Below are positions 54,939 to 64,000 of a DNA stretch of 64,000 bases, one piece after another. The position numbers were made by a program, and so were the translations under genes. The stretch is from Cheiracanthium punctorium (taxonomy: Eukaryota > Arthropoda > Arachnida > Araneae > Cheiracanthiidae): assembly GCA_038373885.1 (NCBI GenBank), contig JAWZYV010019530.1:248001-312000 (forward strand), written 5' to 3'. A model generated the notes under the pieces. The model searched no databases, was not told where the DNA came from, and was given only the letters and a program-made list of their open reading frames with translations. Position 1 is the first letter of the stretch. Every line of letters starts with the position of its first letter.

Positions 54939-56343
54939 CACTCTATAACAAATAAATCGACGCAGCAAGAAGGAGGTGTCCGATTGAGGCGAAAATTGGT
55001 GAATAGGAAGACAATGTACAGAATAGTAAATGATTAAAATTTCAGAACAATTGAATAATTTATTTCAGAGTTACAGTAACAAGTTCAATAAGGTGTTGAC
55101 CCACCGCTAGCCTGGATACAAGCTGCCACACGGCGTAGCATGGACTGATAAAGCTCCCGGATGGTCTCCTGCGGTATTTCCTGCTAAATTCGCTCCAATT
55201 GTCGAACGAGGTCATCAACAGTCCGTGCCAGATGCAATTGCCTTCCCATCATATCCCAGACATGCTCGATGGGAGAGAGATCTGGCGATCTGGCTGGCCA
55301 AGGAAGAGTTTGACAAGCTTGCAGGCAGTTTAGAGCAACACGAGCCGTATGTGGTCTGGCATTGTCCTGCTGAAAAACCAGCCCAGGGCACTGCAAAAGG
55401 AACGGTAGCAAAACAGGTCTTAGGATGTCGTCCACGTACCGCTGTGCAGTAAGTGTACCTCTAATGACGACCAAAGGGGTCCGGTTGTCAAAGGAAACGG
55501 CATCCCAGACCATAATGCCTTATTGAGGGCCGGTGTGGTGTGCAATAGTGAAAGCAGGATCCCCCCTCTGCCCTGTGCGTCTCCAAACACGTCTTCGATG
55601 ATCGCCAGGACACAGTTGGAAGCGGGATTCGTCGCTAAACACTATACGTCCCCAGTCGGCATCATTCCAACCTGATCGAGCCCTGCACCACTGTAATCTG
55701 GCTGGGCAGTGTGCAGGCGTGAGTGGCAGGTGGCGTAACGGTCGGCGCGAGCGTAGATTTCGCTCTCTCAACCGTCTGTGAATGGTCATGATGGACACTG
55801 GTGTTTGGGTTGAACGTCTGATGGTTGATAGAGATGAAGAAGGCGCTGTGACAGCTGATCGGACCATCACTCTGTCCTCACGATCTGTTGTAGCCCTAGG
55901 TCGACCGCTACCATCCTGACGCTGCACTCTGCCATTTTCCACCCATCCTTGCCAGCATCTTCGAATCGTCGCATCGCTTCGACTCAAATGATGAGCGATT
56001 CTCCGATTAGTCCAACCGGCCTCTTTCAATCCAATGATACGACCTCTGTCAAGCTCTGACAGTTGCTCGTAATGAGCACGAATCCTGCCGCGAGGCATTT
56101 TTTAAGTTGTTGAAAGGTCATCTGAATCGCAATCAAACCGAAAGTTTTAACAACCGTTGAAGAACTGCTCCTTATATACGTCTGCTGGATGCGCAGTTCC
56201 GATGCGCTAGAGATCAAACTATTCATTCATTGGACACCAAATTTGAATCATTTGCATATCTGTTCAAAACATTCATGCATACGAAATTTCAAAGCAATCG
56301 GATGATTGTTTCTTGGTGCGCCGTTTTTTTTTGTTATAGAGTG
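54939..56343 (-). mobile_element. Tc1-type transposon, near full length
   Basis: TA flanks (54937-54938 and 56344-56345) surround TIRs CACTCTATAACAAATAAATC and, inverted, CACTCTATAACAAAAAAAAA. The ends agree well for the first 15 bases and again further in (cgacgcagcaagaa against cggcgcaccaagaa). It is 1405 bp, with one transposase gene on the minus strand. It is inserted in tandem unit beta; the empty site is visible in alpha near 52638. Confidence 0.9.
55085..56098 (-). pseudogene. Tc1-type transposase with two nonsense codons
   Basis: A DDE transposase that would cut and paste its own element. The full frame is 337 residues from MPRGRIRAHY to GGSTPY, the usual family size, without frameshifts. 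The N-terminal paired-like helix-turn-helix spans about residues 10-60, with GRPR at 65-68. The catalytic residues are present: D156 in VFSDESRF, D245 in QQDNARPH and E278 in SPIEHVWD, with 32 residues between the last two as in this subfamily rather than the usual 34. In-frame stops fall at codon 193 (TAA, after HTGPQ) and codon 305 (TAG, probably from TGG). It closely resembles spider-genome copies known to me. It is inactive as written. Confidence 0.9.
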
Positions 56344-57084
56344 TATCTTTGAATGCATTCTACAGTTAACCGTCCATTGGCTCAAAACATAAAGTTGTTT
56401 GATTGCAGTTGGTGTAACTTCTTTATAAGAGCGAACGATCCTTGTATGCACAACGTAGAAAAAACGCCTTTAAATTTCTAACTATAACATTCACACAAAC
56501 TAACAGTTTGTCTGCAATTGAATGTAATATTTTTACAGGAAATAGAATTCAACAGAACACACTGTTTTCTGAAAAGGAATATGGGCATTCATTCTTTACA
56601 CAACGCTTACGTTTATTCTTATAAAAGGAATCAGAACGGAAACCTGTGACTCAACGCCTACGCAGGGGCGTTGCAGCAGGAGGTGGTTTGTTAAACCGCT
56701 CCGCCCTCAAACCTCAGTGTGTTAGTTAAATATTTGAAGTGGAAGGACAAAGTGGATCCCACATTTTAAAAATGTGATATTTGTCGAAGGTAATAAAGCG
56801 TTACAAAAAGACGAGAGCGAGTGAATTGTTTTGCTGAACATTAATAAAATAATAAGGCATATCTTTGCTAACTCACAAAATGTAGAAATTGGGAATTATA
56901 TGCGGCAATGGCCTGTTCAGGAAATATCTGAATTTTGATTTTATTGAATTAATTTATAGTTCTCCAGCCACTTCAGCAGTGCCTCAGTCAAAATGTTTTA
57001 CTGCATGTAAAATAAATCGGCAACCTATTGAAGGAAGAGCGCATATGTGTGTGCCGTCCGACTACGTCCCCGGCATAGCCGGAG

Positions 57085-57259
57085 GGCACACAGCTGGCTG
57101 TGCCGGCACAGCCAGCTGTCGTCACAAAAAGGGTCTCTAGATCTGTTGCACGCGATGAACGTTTCGATCGTCCTCCATCTTGCTGGTAGTTAAGTCGAGC
57201 GATGGCAACGGCTGCCCTTTTTTTCAGCATTGGGAAAGGGTTGCGCCTCAATGGGTTAA
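57085..57259 (+). mobile_element. piggyBac-type TTAA element, right half with central hairpin
   Basis: It starts with cagctggctgtgccggcaca, the palindrome centre, and runs to cgcctcaatgggttaa (TTAA at 57256-57259). The left end is absent. Confidence 0.75.
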
Positions 57260-57602
57260 AATGACTTATTAAGGGTGCCTTCTGAAGCGAAGTGTATATT
57301 AAATGCATAAGGAAATTCTGATTGTTCATATAAATGTGCCTATAATTAACTTACATTACAATTTAAATAAATTAGTTGAATAAGAATTTAAATTTAAAAA
57401 ATGCATGCCAAATTAAGGAAATTATAGGATGGTACATTAGTACTTATAATTTAACTGTGTACAATTTGGCAAATTTATCTGCCAACGTACGGAAGTCGAA
57501 ATGAAGAAGAGTACTGGATGAATTCCCGAAAGAAATGAAATCGAGTTTGTATTTTGTACGCTTAAAATGCCGCCTTAAGCGGAATGGTTGAAAAAATAGT
57601 TG

Positions 57603-57740
57603 CTGTCGTCACAAAAAGGGTCTCTAGATCTGTGGCACGCGATGAACGTTTCGATCGTCCGCCATCTTGCTGGTAGTTAAGTCGAGCGATGGCAACGGCT
57701 GCCCTTTTTCCAGCATTGGGAAAGGGTTGCGCCTCAAAGG
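57603..57740 (+). mobile_element. piggyBac-type TTAA element, right half
   Basis: gctgtcgtcacaaaaagggt to gcgcctcaaaggg. The terminal TTAA is missing and tandem unit gamma resumes directly, so the end is broken by a rearrangement. Confidence 0.7.
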
Positions 57741-58682
57741 GATATACGTATACTGCATCTCATAGAATACGTATGGTTGTTGAACGTTCACACCCCTTTT
57801 TTCCAACTGAAACATAGTTTTAAAAAATTTCACAGATTACTATAGTGTGCGAAGGTCAGAAACAGCTGCTCTTAAAAATTCGGTTGAACTCATTAGGAGT
57901 TCTCCGTGCATGGAAATAAAAAAAGGCCATCGTTTAAAATAAAACTTTCCAACGGTTACTGTTTACATTACAAGTGAAGATTGATTTTCCGGGAAGTCAT
58001 TACCTTTTATATATGTATAAGCCGTATTAAAATATCAAGATGAGGTTATAAAATTTCTTTGAATGCCTTCTAAGCAATACCTTAGGGTGGAAAAAATTTC
58101 GCTAGGGGTTTTTTAAGTCTTATGTCTCAATACGACAAGTTTTTAATACCCTTTTACTTAGTGATACATGTTCCAGAAAGTTTCGGGGTGGGTTCCAACC
58201 CTCAAAACACCCCTTGGCTACGGCATTGCTTCTGAGGTTAACCGTCGATTGGCTCACAACATGAAGTTGTTTGTTTGCAGTTGGTGTAACTTTTTTTTAT
58301 AAGAGAGAACTATCCTTGTATGTACAATGTAGAAAAAACGCCTTTAAATTTCTAACTATAACATTCATACAAATTAACAGTTTGACTGCAGCTGAATGTA
58401 ATATTTTTAAAGGAAATAGAATTCAACAGAATGCACTGTTTTCTGAATGCCTTCTGAAGATAGGCATTAATTCTTTTTCCCGCATACTTTTATTCTTATA
58501 GAACGAATGAGAACGGAAACCTGTGTCTCAACGCTTATGCAGGGGCGTTGCAGGAGGAGGTGGTTTGTTAAACCGCTCCGCCCTCAAACCTCAGAGTGTT
58601 AGTTAAATATTTGCAGTGGAAGGACAAAGTGGATCCTGCATTTTAAAAATGTAATACTTGTCGAAGATAATACAGCGTTACC

Positions 58683-58721
<39 letters not shown>

Positions 58722-59165
58722 CATTTTACGGAACGTTAAGAAAATAATAAAAGATATCTTTGTTAACTCACAAAATGTAGAAATTGGGAATTATAAGTGG
58801 CGATGGGCTGTACAGGAAATATCTGAATTTTGATTTTATTGAATTAATGCATAATACTCCAGCTACTTCTGCAGTGCCTCATTCACAATGTTTTATTCCA
58901 TGTAAAATAAATCGGAAACCTATTGAAGGAGGAGCGCGTATGTGTGTGCCCTCCTCCGGCTACGCCCCCGACAGTTTAAAGCGGGTTGATCTAATAAAAC
59001 CTTTTAAAGTTAAATATTTCTATTTCACTTATTTTAAAGAAAAATTCTCACAAATAAAGCATTTTGAAAAGTTAATAAAAGTTTTCATTTTAAAAAAAGT
59101 TAAAGGACTGAAGAGTGATTTGGAAAAATGTTATTAAACTTTTAAAAAAGAGGGGATTTTCGCAA
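57741..59165 (+). repeat. 1.95-kb tandem unit, copy gamma, 5' truncated
   Basis: It begins at the atatacgtatactgcatctc landmark, equivalent to about 54625 in beta, and continues to the cgcaagactatttaca junction. It contains a foreign stretch at about 58080-58225, including ggttccaaccctcaaaacac, and a (GA)n run at 58690-58718. A 117-codon frame (58784-59137) overlaps shorter frames at the same place in alpha and beta. Confidence 0.7.
58690..58718. repeat. (GA)n microsatellite
   Basis: About fourteen ga dinucleotides after an A-run, at the place where the other units have only gagagcgag. Confidence 0.9.
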
Positions 59166-59533
59166 GACTATTTACATTTTAAAATTATTATTTTTTATAT
59201 GGTATAGAATATAAGGAAGTAATGTGATCCCGAAAAATTTCTTTAGCTAGATTTCCACGAAGAAACTGATTTTGATTACCTCTAAATTAAAAAAAAAATT
59301 TTTGCGATGTTTCTTATCGTACGAAACAACCCATTTTAAACGACCGTGAGTCTATTTTGACTAGTTTTTTCATGCTGTCTGTATGTACCTATGTTTGTAA
59401 CTCGGATATCTCAAAAACTATTGGTAGTAGAATGTTGAAACTTTATAGTTAGGATTGTTGTAACATCTAGTTGTGAACCTCCTTCTTTTGGTCCCAATCG
59501 ACTGGTAGTTTATTTATAGAGAAGCCCAATATA

Positions 59534-61229
59534 CAAAGGGCATTCCATAAAATCTGAGAGTAAAACCATTAAAAATGAAGAAATATATTTACAGCAAAAA
59601 ATACATCATTCTTTTTCAAAATACCTTCCGTCAGATGATATGCAACGGTGCCATCGTTCAACCCACTTTTCAAAACAAGTAGAGAAGCCCTTTTCTGGAA
59701 GCTGCTTCAAAGAACCCTCTACTGCTGAAATAACTTCAGAATCTGTGTTCAATTTTCTGATACGGAGCTTCTCCTTCAACGTCGGAAACAGCCAGAAATC
59801 GTATGGTGCGAGATCTGGACTGTAAGGGGGATGTGGCTTGATTTTGCATTTACTAAGATACTGCTGAACAGAAGTAGCGACATGCGGGCGAGCATTATTG
59901 TGATGTAATGTCCAATTCCCTACCAGTTCAAAAACGCTTTCTCGATAAGTGTTGTCGCAAAATTTTCAAAACTGAAACATAATATTCACCATTCACATTA
60001 ATTTTTGGAGGCACAGCATGCTGATAAATTACACCTTTATGATCAAAGAAAATAATCATCATGATCTTTCCGGCAGATTTGGTTTGTCGGATTTTTTTCG
60101 GAGGCGGAGAATCAGTATGTTTCCATACAGTTGTTGCGGACTTGGTAAGGGGATCATAATGATGCACCCAAGTTTCATCACCTGTTATTACAGTCTTTAG
60201 GAGATTTGGATCATTCTGAAGCATCTGTTTCCATTCACAACATTATTGAATTCTTGTTTTCATTTGTTCTTTAGTAAGGTGATGAGGGACCCATCTGGAA
60301 AAAACATAGCGAAGCTGTAAATTCTTGCGTAGAATGCGAAAATCGACGTTTTCGAAATGTTTGTTGATGCTGCTATCTCCTCACGTGTTATTCGCCGATT
60401 TTCTTGAAGGATTACCCACACAGTGTTAACATTTCGATCATTCACAACACTTTTTGGTCGCCCAGGCCTAGGAGCCAGTTCTGCACACAAACGGCCTTTC
60501 TTGAAATCACCATGCCATCTAAAAATCGTAGACTCACCAAAACATTTGTCTTTGTAAGCTTCTTTCATTAACTTTCTGGAGCTGTTTTGCCCAAACGATA
60601 GCAAAATTTTATGGCACAACCAAGGAGGTTTAACTAATGGAGTTGCCAATGGAGGAGAACTAATGAAGTTGCGCTACGCAGTGCTAGGAAAGTGAAGCCT
60701 GTGCCACGCCCCCTTATCGCCCTAAAAGATTGAAAAACGCATAGAGATGCATTGAAAAACGAGTTCCGGAAATTGTTAATAACAATAATTTAAGAGTTAC
60801 TAACCAATTTTTTTATCCATTTTACGTTTATGGAAGGTTGTTTACGCGTATTAACTTGTTTTTTATTGTAATTTCAAATATATAAATTTACATGTTTTCC
60901 AATGACGATATCCAATGCTTTGGGGGGATGAGAGGGCATGGTTTTTGGCATCAAAGACGGGGAACATGGGCTTCTCCCTTAGTTGAACATCCTTGGGCAC
61001 AACGCATTTCGTTTTTTAACTCTGAATCACTCATCTCCATTTCTGTAGGGAAAATAAAACAGTTCTTTAAACAAGCACGGAACTAGGAAAATAAAATCGT
61101 CTTCGTTTAGAATTTTGTATAAACCTACAGTTAACAGTTTGCAAATATCGCCTGCACTTCTATTTTTTAGTTTCGCGCTGATGTCACTACGTAAAAAAAT
61201 AACTCTCAGTTTTTATGGAATGAAATTTG
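59534..61229 (-). mobile_element. mariner transposon
   Basis: TA flanks (59532-59533 and 61230-61231). The TIR core cattccataaaatctgagag is at the left and, inverted from the right, cattccataaaaactgagag. It is 1696 bp. The uninterrupted target agcccaatata followed by ttttaaatacat is visible at 53908 in unit beta. About 460 bases between the transposase start and the right TIR (60700-61190) look non-coding and may include an extra insertion. Confidence 0.9.
59606..60649 (-). pseudogene. mariner transposase, frameshifted
   Basis: The N-terminal piece (60649-60260) has FRWHGDFKKGRLCAE, the PRPGRPKS motif and REEIAASTNISKTSI, the helix-turn-helix half of a mariner transposase. After a frameshift, 60224-59928 gives VITGDETWVHHYDP with the first catalytic D, then SPPPKKIRQTKSAGK and FFDHKGVIYQ. 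After a second shift the frame reads LHHNNARPHVAT, PHPPYSPDLAPYDFWLFP and a C-terminus ending YFEKE. The second catalytic aspartate is replaced by Asn (HHN-N where the family has HHD-N), and 32 rather than 34 residues precede the last D. Total length is near the usual 345. It is inactive. Confidence 0.85.
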
Positions 61230-61775
61230 TATTTTCCATACATTACTCTCTATGGGCAGAAATTCATTAAACTCTAGTATCTCAAAAACTATTGGTCGTA
61301 GAATATTGAAACTTTATATTTAGGATTGTTGCCTTCAAGCAATGAATGAATATAAAAAGTTTGATTAGCTTTACTAAATTTAAGATTACCACTAAACTAT
61401 TGGTAATTAAAATAAAATATACAAGTACTGAAATGCATATACGTAAACTGCATCTCATGAATGCGTATGGTTGTTGAAAGTTCCCACCACTTTTTCCCAA
61501 CTGAAACATAGTTTTAATAATTTGCCCAGATTTCTTAAGTTCTATTTTGCTTTCAAACATTCTAGTTTAAAAATTCGGATGAACGCATTAGCAGTTCTCC
61601 GTGTATGGAAAGAAAAACATAACTCGCGGCTGTTCGAGCCTCGTCAGGGGGAGACCTTCTGAAACCCCCTAATTTTTTAGTTTCATTTAGTTAAGTTAAA
61701 TATTCCTATTTCACTTATTTTAAAGAAAAATTCTCACAAATAAAGCATCTTGAAAAGTTAATAAAGGTTTTCATT

Positions 61776-62936
61776 TTTCCCACAAATCTTTCCTAGATAT
61801 TATGAGGTCTCCTCAATAAAAAGCTTAACAAACTCTGCTTTTTACCAATATTCTTCCGTAAATTGTAGAGAAAAATCTCCGTGGAGTGCACAAGTACCTT
61901 TTTCACGACACAAAATACATTGATGTGAGCTGCGCTCTCCAAGCCAGCAAACAATTAAAACGTAACTATTAAAATTCCTGACTTTGAGAATGTTTTCCTT
62001 CTTGTGCCTCAACTAAGTAGCTTGTTCTTCTTTCCATTTTAACTGACTTTGGACCAACGTTTCTCGCAATTTTCGCCTAATCCCTGGCACCATTTGCTTA
62101 AATTATTTCCCTTGCGCCCAGGTGGAGCATTTGCCTTAAGTTATCACCTCGTTTACAGGACTAACTGAAAAATATATATATGTTCATCTCAACGGCGCGC
62201 ACGCAAGCACACGCAGCAAGCATACAACTCATATAAACATTTATCTCATTATTGTTGGCTGCTCATTAGGCAAAGAAAAAAAAAAGAAAGGACTGCCAAA
62301 TGAAGAAACGAAATGGAGAAAGTAAGGGAGACAAAAAAAAAGTGAATAAATAAAGCTGGCAACATATGCGTAACACGCAAAAACAAAGAACAGCAAAAAA
62401 TATTCTTCAGCAAGTTTTTACCTGCTAAGAATAACGTTAGTATAAAGGTATTTAAGCGTGCACAGTTTAGCTGTTACAACAGTGGCGTTGCAGACATAAA
62501 ACAAATTGTCGGAAAATTGTTCTTCGCCGTGTTCGTGAAATGTTCAGAACAAGATGTAAAAATACAGCAAAAAAAGATTCATGCCATACATTTATAATAA
62601 GCTTTTTTTTTTTTTTATTTAAGGAAGGCATTTTGAAAGGTATGTTGATAACGTATTGTTATTTAATCGAATATATTTACAGCAGTTAGAATAGTAATAT
62701 TACACAGATATTAAATTCATTTTAATAAAATATTTGTTGATAATTGTTCATCAATACGATTAAAAAGTAAATAACTAATTTCAATTTAAAATGATTTTTA
62801 ATTTTTAAACATGTTTCCTTTTTTAAATAGAATACGTTAAATTAAAGACATGCTTTTTTATTCGTATTTTTTTTTTTTTACTTTTAAATGAAAGAAAAAT
62901 GTAAGTTTGTTTAAAAATTTCCGGAATTGTAAGAAA
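61776..62936. other. No gene recognised
   Basis: AT-rich sequence with A-runs at 62276-62288 and 62331-62340 and a T-run at 62606-62618. No element ends or coding signal are seen. Confidence 0.5.
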
Positions 62937-63654
62937 TAGGGACACACTGTAGACATTCGGCAGACAAACTGAATATTCGGTTAGGCCGAATACTTTAATA
63001 TTCAGCAACCGAATAATTAACAACTTTAAATGTCCGACAATTCATAGTCGAACACATATTGTTTTTATACCTTGAATGAAAGTTATAGTACAGTACCATA
63101 GTACAAAATTTATTCAAATTATTACATACTAATGTCACATTGAAAGTAATTTTAATGTAAGAGAAAACACTCAAATGTGAAATATAATTTAGTTGCATTT
63201 CAATTTTTCTCATATCTTCTGCTGTGTATAAATTACATTAACCTTTCTATTAGTAACTCATTTAAATATGGAACAATAACCAAAGGTTAAAAAAAAACAC
63301 CTCACAATATTGTGTTCATAAATATGTAAAGCCGTATGCAAAATTGCTATTTTTTTATAAAACATGCAGATTTAAAAAAAAAAATAGTTCACAAGCATTT
63401 AAAATGGTGATTAATAATGTATAAAGGAAACATTTGGTTATTAAATTTTGCAGTATCTTAATTTCTGAAGTTTTACACCATGAAAAAGAAATATTAAGTA
63501 TTTGTTTATAAACAAATTAAATTAATCAGTGTAACCAAAGTTTAATAACGGTCTATAAATTTTAACCAAATATTAAGCGGCATATTCGGTTAGAATTTTA
63601 ACCGAATATTCGGTAGTCGTTATTCTGCAAAATAGGGTATTCGAGGCATCCCTA
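62937..63654. mobile_element. hAT-like MITE, TAGGGA family with ATTCGGT repeats
   Basis: It runs from TAGGGACACAC to a right end inverting to TAGGGATGCCTCG, with a perfect 8-bp duplication gtaagaaa at 62929-62936 and 63655-63662. Both ends carry ccgaatattcgg-like words: 62960-63020 and 63575-63645. The interior of about 550 bp is AT-rich and non-coding; its small frames are chance. Confidence 0.88.
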
Positions 63655-63662
63655 GTAAGAAA

Positions 63663-64000
63663 TATAATTTTTTTAATGACGTTTCTTTCATAGCATGGGC
63701 ACACACACAAAAAAAAAAATCACTCTTAGAAAACTATATTCATTCTAAATAAGTACAGCCATTTCTGTGAGTCGCTCTTCTCTTATAAAGGTTGTGCAGT
63801 GCAGCCCTACATTAGTGTGCCAGTAATGAGCTATTAGTAAACTAGAAATGGGCCATTTGGCCCACTACTGGCTCTGATAAAAATAAAGCAAATGTAATTA
63901 TATAAAAAGATTTACAATATCTAACCTTTACATTAAATGTCGATTTTTTTTTCGTTAAAATCTGCATACCGATATTTTTCGCCATCACTATACCTCCTTT
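63663..64000. other. No gene recognised
   Basis: AT-rich sequence to the window end. It contains a gggccatttggccca palindrome at about 63850-63864 and nothing else notable. Confidence 0.5.

Larger units (their letters stand above)
53586..57075 (+). repeat. 1.95-kb tandem unit, copy beta, with insertions
   Basis: Same landmarks as alpha, starting at atggtatagaatataagg. It is lengthened by a 376-bp MITE (54061-54436) and a Tc1 element (54939-56343), and broken near 57075 at the ctacgtccccggc block where half a TTAA element follows. Net of insertions it is about 1.7 kb. Confidence 0.75.
57076..57740. other. Array gap with two half TTAA elements
   Basis: Sequence that replaces the tandem unit between copies beta and gamma. 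57085-57259 and 57603-57740 are half-length piggyBac-type elements; 57260-57602 is AT-rich and unassigned. Confidence 0.6.
59166..61775 (+). repeat. 1.95-kb tandem unit, copy delta, with mariner insertion
   Basis: It has the same start as beta. It is interrupted by a mariner (59534-61229) and internally shortened near 61615-61690, where a foreign ctgttcgagcctcgtcaggg stretch appears. It ends with the aaagaaaaattctcacaaat and gttaataaaggttttcattt blocks. Confidence 0.7.

Noticed and set aside
55225..55452. 75-codon plus-strand frame
   Set aside because: Antisense shadow of the Tc1 transposase.
58784..59137. 117-codon frame with partial counterparts at 53267 and 56889
   Set aside because: Similar because the tandem units are similar; the differences do not favour silent changes clearly, and no family is recognised.
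59640..59825. 61-codon plus-strand frame
   Set aside because: Antisense shadow of the mariner transposase C-terminus.

Overview
The window is AT-rich eukaryotic DNA from an arthropod-like nuclear genome. The Tc1-type transposase at 55085-56098 closely resembles copies I know from orb-weaving spiders, and the mix of hAT, Tc1/mariner, TTAA-type, Helentron-derived and tRNA-SINE repeats suits an arachnid. That placement is inference: no host marker gene is present. I found no convincing intact host gene, no rRNA or functional tRNA gene and no CRISPR array. Most open frames are short and lie in repeats. The window is a repeat-dense intergenic or intronic landscape.

Layout. 1-463 is the end of a long-TIR element whose relative lies inverted at 39484-40755. 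2494-2820 and 17675-18065 are hAT-like MITEs with ATTCGAAT-type subterminal repeats. 5.5-8 kb holds palindromes and a 350-bp tandem duplication. 8.2-12.9 kb is a nested cluster: a TTAA element, a pogo-type MITE, two TTAA (piggyBac-type) foldback elements, and a CAGTGGCG hAT element carrying a Helentron-derived insert. 13-16.4 kb is AT-rich and unassigned. 18142-21041 is a 2.9-kb transposon with long TIRs, an 8-bp TSD, a 30-bp minisatellite and a decayed transposase; its short relative is at 31090-31719. 23-27.5 kb stacks several hAT elements, a deleted mariner and a LINE-type endonuclease relic split by a hAT element. 28.9-37.2 kb holds a SINE nested in another element, the largest Helentron-derived copy, a third TTAA foldback element, a composite hAT element and a TTAA foldback. 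42.5-45.4 kb contains a hairpin, TTAA elements, a Tc1 relic and a SINE. 46.9-49.9 kb has the shortest Helentron-derived copy, a SINE, and a GGCCA-rich element interrupted by a TTAA element with a perfect 126-bp-arm palindrome. 51.6-61.8 kb is a degenerate tandem array of a roughly 1.95-kb unit, broken by a Tc1 element, a mariner, a Harbinger-type MITE and two half-length TTAA elements. 62937-63654 is another hAT MITE.

Nothing acts as a pathway. The interaction is nesting and cross-mobilisation. Target-site duplications and empty-versus-filled comparisons inside the window fix many boundaries and several relative ages. The most notable observations are four Helentron-derived copies with exactly 1, 2, 3 and 4 copies of a roughly 172-bp unit, the perfect palindrome, the TAGGGTGG transposon with an unusual transposase, and a group of TAGNGATG-type hAT MITEs whose ends are built from short self-complementary repeats.
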